Positions 10,001 through 17,144 of a stretch of 30,398 bases of DNA are shown one piece after another (positions within the stretch are counted from its first letter, which is position 1; every line of letters begins with the position of its first letter). The notes beneath the pieces are model-generated. The model did no database searches, had not been told where the DNA came from, and was given only the letters and a program-made list of their open reading frames with translations. Source of the DNA: an uncultured Chromatiaceae bacterium (GTDB taxonomy: Bacteria > Pseudomonadota > Gammaproteobacteria > Enterobacterales > Alteromonadaceae); the NCBI GenBank assembly GCA_946482325.1, contig CAMLRA010000031.1, positions 1-30,398 of the forward strand, read 5' to 3'. The translations under genes and the position numbers were made by a program.

Positions 10001-10626
10001 GAGGCCCAGGAGCCAACATGGCCCCCGGACCAGGCGATGCCTTCGGCTGCTTCGGTCTGATAAGTGGCGAACAGTGGATTGGCATTATTGACGCCCTCAG
10101 CCACCAGCTGCCAGTTCATCAGGTCGGTCGTTTTCGCTACCGCCAGATGGGAGCCAAACACATAAAAACGACCGTCGGTTAAATGGATCACCGATGGGTC
10201 GTGCACAGTGGCATTTTGATAAGACACCGGGGTTTGCAGTGTCGGGTCCGGCAGGTTGTTGTCAGACAACTGCTGAAACACCGCAGCGCTGTAGCTAAAA
10301 GTGCCACGGCTATTGGCAAAATACACCCGCACCGGCGTGCTGAGCGTGGTGACATCAAAATAAGGCCGCCCGGCACTGTCTTTGCCGTGCGCATTGGTGA
10401 CCGCATAAGTGCTGCTCATAATCACCAGCCGCAGCGGCTGTTCGGTGGTTGGCGCTGGTGCCTGCAGAATTTTGTTGTCAGTGTAATAGCCGACGTTACG
10501 TACCGTCACCCGCGCCCCCTGCTGCACGGTTACGCCAGTCAGCTGTTGCCACTCAGCAGCCACAGCGCTACACCACAGCGCCGGAGCGACACAGAACAAC
10601 AGCAATGAAAACAGATGTTTAGCCAT
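7069..10626 (-). CDS. Modular secreted endo-1,5-alpha-L-arabinanase (GH43 + two Ig-like/LamG pairs)
   Basis: About 1185 residues. The signal peptide (MAKHLFSLLLFCVAPALWC...) is followed by an N-terminal beta-rich region to about 130. The GH43 domain spans about 135-480, with base Asp in TVHDPSV (about 143), Asp in NAIDPDVFF (about 287) and acid Glu in YSAIEGPFMF (about 340). The run YGTKIMGGYYSAIEGPF and the following C-terminal extension (HEIRVHQLFVNSDGWLVAAP, about 460-580) resemble large AbnB-type endo-arabinanases. The rest is a tandem repeat: atrophied-Ig-like module (590-672), LamG/concanavalin-like module (680-875), Ig-like (880-968), LamG (973-1180). These are probably binding and spacer modules. 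I chose the ATG at 10626 for its CAGGAG site; the frame upstream of it is a Cys-rich shadow of the preceding gene. It overlaps that gene's end by 8 bases. Confidence 0.9.
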   Translation of the reverse strand: MAKHLFSLLLFCVAPALWCSAVAAEWQQLTGVTVQQGARVTVRNVGYYTDNKILQAPAPTTEQPLRLVIMSSTYAVTNAHGKDSAGRPYFDVTTLSTPVRVYFANSRGTFSYSAAVFQQLSDNNLPDPTLQTPVSYQNATVHDPSVIHLTDGRFYVFGSHLAVAKTTDLMNWQLVAEGVNNANPLFATYQTEAAEGIAWSGGHVGSWASDVIQLADGKYYFYYNHCASPENGECDSSRSYLGVAVSENIEGPYRNLGLMLKSGHRGSENPGVDGNVYNGNIHPNAIDPDVFFDKTGRLWMVYGSYSGGIFVLELNPQTGFALPGQGYGTKIMGGYYSAIEGPFMFYSPESDYYYLFTSFGGFAQNDGYNMRIARARTPQGPFLDAEGRNMLGASGGWSSIAPFGVKLMGGHLFEHNPGDPGTDHGYMAPGHNSAWYDATTKQHFVIFHTRFPEKGEGHEIRVHQLFVNSDGWLVAAPHRYAPVQGANLVDKTDVLGTYQLINHGKDINRTPHRSVYLTLNADGSISGDVSGSYSLGDKQQITLNITGMGSFNGVRSWQYNDNTTQLVPTFTALSAKGEAVWGSRLPVLSAADLVQRTLNSLSLPAETVTDLPLASRGAQGATIQWSSSLPEVIAANGKVEPPAAGNADATVELTATVTLQGVTQQKTFSIKVKARKAYNRTALYRFEQNLADSTGLFGQGRATADRPDSNGVVSFTAGKAGHALQLSGQNGVRLPDGLINSHTYTVSMWLNPAVLTQFTPAFFAAANPDNWLSLVPRSWDQNTMLWSGSQVWFDGSAGLQIPVNQWTHVAFSVQQGQLSLYINGVQKFTGSNFRDLFSTVQAVFALGVNYWDIPFNGAIDELAVYETALSAAEVKALDVDRLQDAQLLQIAVNNLNLGDISAVRSDLTLPRSGAFASVVQWQSSDLSTIDLQGKVTRPGLTEPDRQVTLTATVNLNGQQQNRDFVVTVRSLAPPTPLANFSFDQSNLADATGRFHAGSSTGAKLDQGGGVLSYQAGIKGQALVLNGSSGVRLPDNLITDHSYSVALWLNPAQLTNYTTAFFGYASLSSWVSLVPRGHGGVGENTMLWSGTAWYDAGIGQRVPLNSWSQLVFVVSGGAVKIYLNGQPVFSGNNFPNVFGASGTKGFGLGVNFWDTPLKGMLDEVQIYGEAISAEDVLQLYQQSMVP

Positions 10627-11275
10627 GATGCTGCGCTCCTGTGCCGGCGCGGCCTGCACCAACGCGACTTGTACCAGCGCGCGGCAACAGCAACAAACCG
10701 GCGCACAATAACAACAGACTGGCTGGTGCCGGCACATCCCGGCTTTCCAGTTGGAACTGACTCAAGGTCAGACTGTCGCCGAGCACAAAGTCATTGTCCT
10801 GCACACCAAATTCCAGCGTCAGCTTGCGGCCAATCCAGCCGGTCAGGTTAAAACGGCCACCGGCGGATAAATCCAATACATCGTTTGTGTCTAAATCACG
10901 CAGCTGGGCAAAATAAAAATCATCACTGCTGCTGAGCAGTGCTTTGAGATTAAACTGCAGCCACAAGGCTTTACCGGCACCCACATCGTCCAGCTGTAAA
11001 TCCTGATACATCAGCAGGCTCCACAGTTCACGCTGCGCCTGAAGTGCGGTGGTCAAAGTCACGCTGCTGCCGGTCAGGCTAAACGCTGCCGGATAATTAC
11101 CGAACAGGTCGCCACTGTCGGTGGCTGAGTCACCGCTTTGCTGATCAGTCCAGCTGACCGTTGCTTGCCAATGTTGATAGCCCTGACTGAAATCTGGGTT
11201 GAGCAGGCCCGCCTGTGCCATGCCGGAACATCCGAGCAAAACTGGCAACAGACACTGCCGGAGTGTCTTCTTCAT
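10619..11275 (-). CDS. PEP-CTERM-like surface/secreted protein coupled to the endo-arabinanase
   Basis: 218 residues. The signal peptide (MKKTLRQCLLPVLLGCSGMA, ending AQA-G) is followed by a beta-rich domain starting LLNPDFSQGYQHWQATVSW, a pattern common in carbohydrate-binding-like jelly-roll and PEP-CTERM choice-of-anchor proteins. Near the C-terminus VPAPASLLLLCAGLLLLPR (from residue 181) fits an exosortase sorting signal: a VPxPxS-like motif, a hydrophobic helix and an Arg. The tail after the helix is unusually long (about 20 residues, Gly/Ala/Arg-rich) because it runs into the endo-arabinanase start (shared ATGGCTAA). AGGAGAAG precedes the ATG. LLGC in the signal peptide could alternatively be a lipobox. 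A role as a surface arabinan-binding partner is inference. Confidence 0.75.
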   Translation of the reverse strand: MKKTLRQCLLPVLLGCSGMAQAGLLNPDFSQGYQHWQATVSWTDQQSGDSATDSGDLFGNYPAAFSLTGSSVTLTTALQAQRELWSLLMYQDLQLDDVGAGKALWLQFNLKALLSSSDDFYFAQLRDLDTNDVLDLSAGGRFNLTGWIGRKLTLEFGVQDNDFVLGDSLTLSQFQLESRDVPAPASLLLLCAGLLLLPRAGTSRVGAGRAGTGAQHHG

Positions 11276-11482
11276 CGTCTTCTCCTGTTACACCACCGAT
11301 CGGGCGGTGGCCTTGTTGTCAGCCTGCAGCAGCAGGCTTGCTCCTCTGCCTGTGACGGATCACAGACGTGAAAACTGCGGGTCTGAAGTCGCGGGGCCAC
11401 ACAGCATTGCCCACGCGTTGTGGCGGGCAGAGGAATACAAGGCCGGAGGACATCAGTGCGGGCGTTCAAACGCCATAAATGC

Positions 11483-11501
11483 AATATTGTATTACAATAT
11501 T
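11483..11501 (-). promoter_or_regulatory. Perfect palindromic operator upstream of the PEP-CTERM / endo-arabinanase operon
   Basis: AATATTGTATTACAATATT is a perfect 9+1+9 inverted repeat, the best copy of the motif in the window. It lies about 210 bases before the PEP-CTERM start codon. Symmetry and spacing suit a dimeric GntR- or LacI-type repressor such as AraR. The protein itself is not encoded here. Confidence 0.72.
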
Positions 11502-11605
11502 AATAAACTAAATTTAGGACCGCTGTAAAGAGCGTAAATCGGGAAATTTTGCGGTTAATGCGGTGGGTGTGTTGGGAATGGGATACTGGTACTGGGATAT
11601 TGACC

Positions 11606-11695
11606 GTACGGCGTGTGACGCCCAGCGCGCTTTGCTCGCCGATACCTACGCTCCAGACACACACGTAGGTACCGGCAAGCAGAGCGCCGCCGTAC
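11606..11695. repeat. Large interrupted hairpin (possible terminator or REP-like palindrome)
   Basis: Three nested pairings share one axis: GTACGGCG with CGCCGTAC (11606-11613 / 11688-11695), GCGCTTTGCT with AGCAGAGCGC (11627-11636 / 11678-11687, one G-T) and TACCTACG with CGTAGGTA (11643-11650 / 11664-11671). The left arm has an extra bulge. A run of six T follows on the plus strand (ACATTTTTTATG). It begins 56 bases beyond the stop of the 11751-13616 gene. It may end that transcript, block read-through, or be a dispersed palindromic repeat. Confidence 0.65.
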
Positions 11696-11750
11696 ATTTT
11701 TTATGTAATGGCGTGCCAACTCACTTAATCGGCAAACACCTTATCATGTG

Positions 11751-13616
11751 TCATTTCACCGCCCGCAAATGGAAAATCTGACAGACACTGGCATTGGCCG
11801 GCGCTTGCGCCAGCGCGGTGCCATCCGCCAGACCACAATGCGCCAGATCGATCACCTGCTTGCTATAGCCGTTAGTCAGCACCATTCCACCGCCAGGCTG
11901 TGGCGTCAGTTGCCAGCGCGCCGTTTTGGCGTCACAGCTGCCGGGCGAAAGCAGAGCGCCCGGCACTATGGCATCGCCTTGCACGGCCAGACAGGTTTCC
12001 GGCGTTTGGCTTGATTTCAGCAAAATACTGCCATCAGCCACAGCACTTTCTTTCAGTGGTGGCGCCTGCACCGCCTGCCATTGCTGACAAATATCACCAC
12101 GCCAGCCTTGTTGTGTGACAACGGTTTTGCTGTCACAACCGGCGCTCAGCACTTTGCCGGATTGCTGGCTGACCAGCGCAAAAGTACCTTGTGGCACGAG
12201 CTGCCAGGGGCCACAAGCGGTTTTGCCGTTGCCACAACTCAGTGGCTGGTTCTGCGCCAGATTCGACACCGATAACCAGCCATCGCCCAGCGCATTAAAT
12301 TGCCACTGCTGACTGATGTCGTCCCGCCACGGCTGCAGCTTTTCAGCGCCAAGCACCTGGCCGGACCTTTGCTCCAGCAAACGCACGGCATTGGTCGCCA
12401 TCGCATCCGGTTGCCAGAGGCTAGCTTCAGCGCACGAACTCAGCTGTGGCTGGCCTGTATTGTCCACTGCCAAACACTGGCCTGAGTTTTTGTCGCGCAG
12501 CTGAAAGACCAGCCCCTGTACTTTGCCAATGCGCGGGCCTTGTTCCCCAGAGGGCCGGGCCACCTGGACACCGGGCGCCAGCGGTGCACCAAATTCCGGC
12601 AAGCCTTGACTGTTAAAACCGAATTTTTGCGCCCGTAACGAACGCGTCGCCCCGCAGCCCTGACTGGCTTTATCATTGCCGTGGTAAATCAACCAGTGTT
12701 CTTTGCCATCCGGCGATTTAAAAAAGCCATTGTGGCCCGGGCCAAACACTTGCTCTGTGCGGCTAAACACCGGCTTGTCGTGTTTTTTCCAATGGGCGGG
12801 ATTAAGCGCATCATCGCCAACCAGCTCCATCAGCCCCAGTTTGTAATCCGGCGTGTCGCAGAAACTGGCGGAGTAAGTGACAAAAGTACGGCCCTGATAC
12901 TGCAGCGCAGCCGCGCCTTCGGTGACTTTGCGGCCACTGGTTTCCCAGCCCAATACAGGCCGGGTTAATACCTGATGTGGTTTGCCTGGCGTTAAAGTCC
13001 AGGGGTTGTCCATCTGCGCTATCAGATTGAGCTGCTCGTCACCTTGCCACTGTGAATACAGCAGGTACAGCTTGCCATTGTGCTGCAGATAACTGCCGTC
13101 GATGTTCCAGCTGTCCGGCATCATGGCGGCTTTATATTGATAAGGCCCCATCGGGTCGTCACCGGCACTTTCCAGTACGTTCAAATGCTGGTGATCTAAT
13201 GTGCCGTCCTGGCCTGCGGTATACATCAGATACCAGCGGTAACCATTCGGGCCTTTTAAACGATGAAACTCAAAAGCCCAAAAATTACAGCAGCGTTTTG
13301 GGTCAGCATCCGACCAGACATAGACCGGCGTTGCCGTAGCAAGACCTGCCAGCGTCGGCGATTTACGCATCACCAGCTGCGAGGTCCAGGTGGTGGTGGT
13401 CAGATAATAATTGCCGTCAAAATATTCCAGCCAGGGATCAGCACCATTTTCAAACAATGGATTGCTAAAAGCGCCCTGTGCTGCTGACGCCAGCCTTTGC
13501 TCTGCAGGCGCCTGTTGTTGCCCTGCTGGTGGCACCACCGTATTCGCCAGTGCAGACGCACTGAGTAGCATAGTCAAAGCGCCAGCCATCAGCCTGTTGT
13601 TGCGCAGTTGGTTCAT
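11751..13616 (-). CDS. Secreted GH43 arabinosidase with ricin-type beta-trefoil tail
   Basis: 621 residues with a signal peptide (MNQLRNNRLMAGALTMLLSA, ending ALA-NT). The GH43 domain (about 50-345) has base Asp in NGADPWLEY (60), Asp in WNIDGSYL (173), acid Glu in KVTEGAAAL (233) and metal-site His in FGPGHNGF (295). WSDADPKRCCNFWAFEFHRL matches exo-acting 1,5-alpha-L-arabinofuranosidases of GH43. Residues about 360-621 are Gln/Trp-rich, with beta-trefoil signs (SQQWQF, CQQWQ, WQL, paired Cys). This suits a ricin B-type (CBM13-like) sugar-binding region, possibly one and a half to two trefoils. The start lies 3 bases after the mutarotase stop and uses AAGGA, so both genes share a transcript. 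The product is probably periplasmic or secreted and processes arabinan chain ends. Confidence 0.88.
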   Translation of the reverse strand: MNQLRNNRLMAGALTMLLSASALANTVVPPAGQQQAPAEQRLASAAQGAFSNPLFENGADPWLEYFDGNYYLTTTTWTSQLVMRKSPTLAGLATATPVYVWSDADPKRCCNFWAFEFHRLKGPNGYRWYLMYTAGQDGTLDHQHLNVLESAGDDPMGPYQYKAAMMPDSWNIDGSYLQHNGKLYLLYSQWQGDEQLNLIAQMDNPWTLTPGKPHQVLTRPVLGWETSGRKVTEGAAALQYQGRTFVTYSASFCDTPDYKLGLMELVGDDALNPAHWKKHDKPVFSRTEQVFGPGHNGFFKSPDGKEHWLIYHGNDKASQGCGATRSLRAQKFGFNSQGLPEFGAPLAPGVQVARPSGEQGPRIGKVQGLVFQLRDKNSGQCLAVDNTGQPQLSSCAEASLWQPDAMATNAVRLLEQRSGQVLGAEKLQPWRDDISQQWQFNALGDGWLSVSNLAQNQPLSCGNGKTACGPWQLVPQGTFALVSQQSGKVLSAGCDSKTVVTQQGWRGDICQQWQAVQAPPLKESAVADGSILLKSSQTPETCLAVQGDAIVPGALLSPGSCDAKTARWQLTPQPGGGMVLTNGYSKQVIDLAHCGLADGTALAQAPANASVCQIFHLRAVK

Positions 13617-13619
13617 TGG

Positions 13620-14867
13620 TTATTCCTTCGCTGGCTGCGTGCTGAAGCGGTAGACAATCCGGCTTTGATATTGCTGACCCGGCTCTAACAGGGTCGAGAC
13701 AAAACCCGGCTGGTTTGGCGCATCAGGGAAATGCTGCGGCTCTAAACAAAAACCACTGCGATGACCGTAAGTCTGGCCTTTGCCTTTGATGGTGCCATCG
13801 AGGAAATTGCCGGAATAAAACTGCACGGCAATGTCATCTGTCAGCACTTCCAGCACGCGGCCACTGGCAGGCTCCAGCACCCGCCCCGCCAGCACCAGTG
13901 TTTTATCTGGCGTGGTTTTTAACACAAAGTTATGGTCATAACCCAGGCCCAATTTCAGCTGGGCATCGTCCGCGGCGATATCACGGCCGATGGCTTTGGC
14001 GCTGCGAAAATCAAAAGGCGTACCTGCGACATCCTGTAGCGCGCCGGTTGGGATTAAGCCTGCGCCAACCGGGGTGATTTGCGCCGCCGGAATGGTCAGT
14101 TCGTGGCTCAGAATATCGCCACCACCGGCCAGATTAAAATAACTGTGCTGCGTCAGATTCACCACTGTGGTTTTGTCGGTGGTGGCCTGGAAAGTCATCT
14201 GCAGTTCATTGCTGTTGGTCAGCAGATAAGTCACTTCGACCTGCAGATTGCCCGGATAACCCTGATCCCCGTCCGGACTGAGCAAGCTCAGTACGACACC
14301 AACACCGTCAGGCTGTGTGAAGCTTTTTGCAGTCCAGAGTTTTTTATCAAAGCCCTGCACCCCGCCGTGTAAATGGTTGGCGCCGTCATTCGTGTCGAGC
14401 TGATAGCTGGTACCGTTTAAAGCAAATTTGCCACCGGCAATGCGATTACCATAACGGCCGATAATTGCGCCAAAATACGGGTTGTTGTCGACATACTGCT
14501 GCAGATTGTCGTAGCCCAATACAATATCAGCACTTTGACCTTTGGCATCTGGCGTCACCAGCCGCGTGATAATGCCGCCGTAATTGGTGACATCCAGCTC
14601 GATGCCGTTGCTATTTTTTAAGGTGTATAACTGCACTTCGCGACCATCGGCCAACTGACCGAATGACTTTTGTGTAACGACGGGGAGCATGGCGGCGCTT
14701 TCCTGCTGTGGCTGTGAGGATTGAGAGGATTGTGCGGTGATGGCTGCAGTCCCGCTTGCTGGCTGAGCTGGCGCGGGAGCCGGACCACAACCAGTTAACT
14801 GGATACAGATGCAAGCGCCGAATAACAGCGCCAGCGGGCGCTGAGCCCTGGTTCGCTTCAATGTCAT
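13620..14867 (-). CDS. galM: Aldose 1-epimerase (mutarotase), lipoprotein form
   Basis: 415 residues. The N-terminus MTLKRTRAQRPLALLFGACI leads to a lipobox QLTGC (Cys 27) and a low-complexity Ala/Pro/Gln/Ser linker to about residue 60, then a full GalM-type domain. Family landmarks are GRYGNRIAGGKF, NHLHGGVQGFDKKLW, LTQHSYFNLAG (catalytic His), LGYDHNFVL and CLEPQHFPDAPN (catalytic Glu). It interconverts alpha and beta anomers of aldoses. Being a lipoprotein with Gly after the Cys, it probably sits on the periplasmic side of the outer membrane, unlike cytoplasmic E. coli GalM. I chose the ATG at 14867 (AAGGTG upstream) over a GTG two codons earlier. An operator-like site lies about 32 bases upstream. 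It is the first gene of a two-gene unit with the GH43-ricin enzyme. Confidence 0.92.
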   Translation of the reverse strand: MTLKRTRAQRPLALLFGACICIQLTGCGPAPAPAQPASGTAAITAQSSQSSQPQQESAAMLPVVTQKSFGQLADGREVQLYTLKNSNGIELDVTNYGGIITRLVTPDAKGQSADIVLGYDNLQQYVDNNPYFGAIIGRYGNRIAGGKFALNGTSYQLDTNDGANHLHGGVQGFDKKLWTAKSFTQPDGVGVVLSLLSPDGDQGYPGNLQVEVTYLLTNSNELQMTFQATTDKTTVVNLTQHSYFNLAGGGDILSHELTIPAAQITPVGAGLIPTGALQDVAGTPFDFRSAKAIGRDIAADDAQLKLGLGYDHNFVLKTTPDKTLVLAGRVLEPASGRVLEVLTDDIAVQFYSGNFLDGTIKGKGQTYGHRSGFCLEPQHFPDAPNQPGFVSTLLEPGQQYQSRIVYRFSTQPAKE

Positions 14868-14898
14868 GATCACACCTTGTCTGATTGGTTATTTTTGT

Positions 14899-14919
14899 AT
14901 TGTAGTTTTATAATACAAT
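14899..14919 (-). promoter_or_regulatory. Operator-like site before the mutarotase gene
   Basis: ATTGTA and TACAAT flank nine bases. Read on the minus strand from 14919 the core is ATTGTATTATAAA, one base off the consensus. Its first 18 bases are identical to the site before the TonB-dependent receptor. It lies 32 bases from the start codon, overlapping where a promoter would lie. Confidence 0.62.
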
Positions 14920-14949
14920 TATCCAAGCCAAGACAAGTGCTTTTGTGGT

Positions 14950-15534
14950 TTAAATCTGTAGTTCGCCGTTTTGCACCAGAATGCAGTCCATCCCCGCGGC
15001 AGCGGCGGCTTGCTGGCCAATCGCCGTATCTTCAAACACCACACAATGCTCTGGCGCCACGCCCAGTTGCGCTGCGACTGTTAAAAAGGTTTCCGGATGC
15101 GGTTTGCCGTGTACCACATCAGTCGCGGTCACTACAGTCTCCACCAGCTCCAGCAGACCCGTTTTTGCCAGCATTTTCAACGCATGGCCGCGGTCGGCGC
15201 CGGTGCCAATGCCGATTTTTAGCCGGCCACGATAATGTTTCAGCACTTCGACTGTCGCCGGGATCAGCGCCGGCACTTCATCCAGTTGTTCCCACAGCTC
15301 ACGTTTTACCCGCGCAACTTCTGCCACATCATGCGACAGACCATATTTTTCATTTAGCAGCACCACGGTCTGTTCGGTCGGCACGCCGCCGAGGCTATGC
15401 ATATACACAGGGTCAAATGGATAGCCGTAGCGCTCGCACGTCTGGCGCCAGGCCACGCCATGGCTGCCCATCGAATCGATTAAAGTGCCATCCATATCAA
15501 AAACGATGGCCTGATAAGCGGATAAATCCAGCAT
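14950..15534 (-). CDS. HAD-superfamily sugar-phosphate phosphatase (YqaB / beta-phosphoglucomutase-like)
   Basis: 194 residues, a haloacid-dehalogenase hydrolase of subfamily IA. Motif I is FDMDGTLID (nucleophile Asp13, acid/base Asp15), motif II IGTGAD (Thr111), motif III Lys in GKPHPETF (about 144) and motif IV FEDTAIG (about 168-169). Length and motifs are closest to E. coli YqaB-like fructose-1-phosphatases and the beta-phosphoglucomutase group. GGAG lies before the ATG. It starts just beyond the terminator that follows araA, so it is either expressed by read-through or from a small promoter of its own. A role in removing toxic pentose phosphates during arabinose growth is possible but inferred only from location. 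Confidence 0.85.
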   Translation of the reverse strand: MLDLSAYQAIVFDMDGTLIDSMGSHGVAWRQTCERYGYPFDPVYMHSLGGVPTEQTVVLLNEKYGLSHDVAEVARVKRELWEQLDEVPALIPATVEVLKHYRGRLKIGIGTGADRGHALKMLAKTGLLELVETVVTATDVVHGKPHPETFLTVAAQLGVAPEHCVVFEDTAIGQQAAAAAGMDCILVQNGELQI

Positions 15535-15560
15535 CGGTACTCCGTGATTGGGTTAGTCCA

Positions 15561-15590
15561 AAAAACAACAGGCCCGCAGGCCTGTTGTTT
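15561..15590 (-). terminator. Intrinsic terminator after araA
   Basis: A 12-bp stem (AAACAACAGGCC / GGCCTGTTGTTT) with a four-base loop is followed by a T-run on the minus strand. It begins 30 bases beyond the araA stop codon and marks the end of araBDA. The stem is symmetrical enough to work in both directions. Confidence 0.9.
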
Positions 15591-15619
15591 GTCTGAGTGC
15601 CGCGGCAACGCCGCAGCCG

Positions 15620-17116
15620 TTATAGCCCTTGCTTCAGGAAATAATAAGCCGAGCTCTGGCGCAGTTCGTTTTTCAGCTGACGGATATTGGTGGCATCGTC
15701 GATGATCACTGTCTCCACGCCAGCCATTTCAGCAAAATCCACCACCATGTCGGTGGTCACGGCCTGGCTGAACACCGTGTGGTGCGCGCCGCCGGCGTGG
15801 ATCCAGGCCGCTGCCGCCACACTTAAGTTTGGCTTAGGTTCCCATAAAGCTGACGCCACTGGCAACTCTGGTGTACCGGCCGGTGGTACCACGGTGTCGA
15901 CTTCATTGATCAGAATGCGGAATCTGTTGCCCAAATCAATCGGCGACACGTTAATGGCCGGGCCTGGCGCGGCGCTGAATAGCAACCGTGCTACGTCACA
16001 TTTGACACCAATAGTGTGGCGATGTACTTCAAGGCGCGGCTTGGCGGCCGCAATTGACGGACAGACTTCCAGCATATGTGCGCCGAGCACCTGGTCGCGG
16101 CTGCCGAAGTTATAGGTGTAGTCTTCCATAAAAGAACAACCACCGGCGCGGCCCTGGCCCATCACTTTCATGATGCGCACCATGGCCGAGGTTTTCCAAT
16201 CGCCTTCAGCGCCATAGCCATAACCCTGTGCCATCAGCCGCTGCGTCGCCAAACCTGGTAACCCAGTGAGGCCGGCCAGGTTTTCAAAACAGTTGGTAAA
16301 GGCTTTAAAACCGCCATTATCGAGGAATGTGCGCATGCCCAGTTCCAGTCGCGCTTCGTTTTTTAGCATCTGCAGTGCGTAGTCATCACTAAACACGGCC
16401 GGCGCAATGTCATAATCCTGCCGGTATAAATCCAGCTGACTGATGATGTCGCTGTCAGACACCGCATCCACCACAGCCACCAAATCAGCCAGGCTATAAG
16501 CATGCACTTCATAACCAAACTGAATTTGTGCGGCCACTTTGTCGCCTTCGGTCACTGCGACCTGACGCATATTGTCGCCAAAACGGGCGATTTTTAATGA
16601 GCGGCTTTCGGCCCAACCCAATGCCGCGCGGCACCAGTCGTCCAGCTCCTGCACCACTGTTGGGTTTTGCCAGTGACCGACCACCACCTTGCGCTCTTTA
16701 CGCATCCGGGTGCCGATAAAACCAAACTCGCGGCAACCATGCGCACTCTGGTGAGTGTTCATGTAGTTCATGTTGATCTCTGCCCACGGCAGTTCAGCAT
16801 TAAACTGAGTGTGCAAATGCAGAAATGGCTTACGCAGCTCATTGAGGCCGGCTATCCACATTTTCGCCGGTGAAAAGGTATGCATCCACAGCACCAGACC
16901 CACACAATCCGGATTAGCATTCGCCTGCTGGCAGACGGCAAAAATCTCTTCCGGGCTTTTTACTGTGGGTTTCACTACCAGCTGCACCGGCAATTTACCG
17001 CTTTGATTGAGGCCCGCGACGATAATTTCGCTGTCCTGCGCCACCGTCTGCAGCACTTTTGGGCCATATAAATGTTGAGAACCGGTAACAAACCAGACTT
17101 CTTTGGTACTTTTCAT
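15620..17116 (-). CDS. araA: L-arabinose isomerase
   Basis: 498 residues (E. coli AraA has 500). It converts L-arabinose to L-ribulose in the cytoplasm with a divalent metal. It starts [15 protein letters not shown], the conserved AraA N-terminus. The metal and catalytic residues align with E. coli: Glu in YGAEGDWKT (about 304), Glu in FMEDYTYNF (about 331), His in [10 protein letters not shown] (about 347) and His in AGGAHHTVF (about 445-446). AGAGGA precedes the ATG. It lies 28 bases after araD and is the third gene of araBDA, so the order is B-D-A rather than the enteric B-A-D. A strong terminator follows. Confidence 0.98.
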   Translation of the reverse strand: MKSTKEVWFVTGSQHLYGPKVLQTVAQDSEIIVAGLNQSGKLPVQLVVKPTVKSPEEIFAVCQQANANPDCVGLVLWMHTFSPAKMWIAGLNELRKPFLHLHTQFNAELPWAEINMNYMNTHQSAHGCREFGFIGTRMRKERKVVVGHWQNPTVVQELDDWCRAALGWAESRSLKIARFGDNMRQVAVTEGDKVAAQIQFGYEVHAYSLADLVAVVDAVSDSDIISQLDLYRQDYDIAPAVFSDDYALQMLKNEARLELGMRTFLDNGGFKAFTNCFENLAGLTGLPGLATQRLMAQGYGYGAEGDWKTSAMVRIMKVMGQGRAGGCSFMEDYTYNFGSRDQVLGAHMLEVCPSIAAAKPRLEVHRHTIGVKCDVARLLFSAAPGPAINVSPIDLGNRFRILINEVDTVVPPAGTPELPVASALWEPKPNLSVAAAAWIHAGGAHHTVFSQAVTTDMVVDFAEMAGVETVIIDDATNIRQLKNELRQSSAYYFLKQGL

Positions 17117-17144
17117 CGTTTAATTCCTCTTGGCTGCGGCCGGC

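Larger units (their letters stand above)
11276..11750. other. 475-base intergenic region: long leader, operator, large hairpin
   Basis: No credible gene is seen. From right to left it holds a large hairpin (11606-11695), a perfect 19-bp operator-like palindrome (11483-11501), a 14-bp palindrome GGCGTTCAAACGCC (11461-11474) and a roughly 200-base leader of the PEP-CTERM gene. The leader carries two small hairpins: AGCCTGC/GCAGGCT at 11321-11338 and CCACCG/CGGTGG at 11293-11310. The leader hairpins could stabilise the message; this is inference. Confidence 0.6.

Noticed and set aside
10627..10737. Upstream extension of the endo-arabinanase frame with a Cys-rich start
   Set aside because: It is the out-of-frame shadow of the PEP-CTERM gene end. 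The ATG at 10626 has a good ribosome site and a proper signal peptide.
11272..11484. 70-codon minus-strand frame starting at the operator before the PEP-CTERM gene
   Set aside because: Arg/Cys-rich, no ribosome site, and it overlaps leader hairpins and the true start codon. Probably untranslated leader.
14877..15596. A 239-codon plus-strand frame opposite the HAD gene
   Set aside because: It is Pro/Arg-rich with no family likeness and is antisense to a gene with all four HAD motifs. It is typical of shadow frames in GC-rich DNA.
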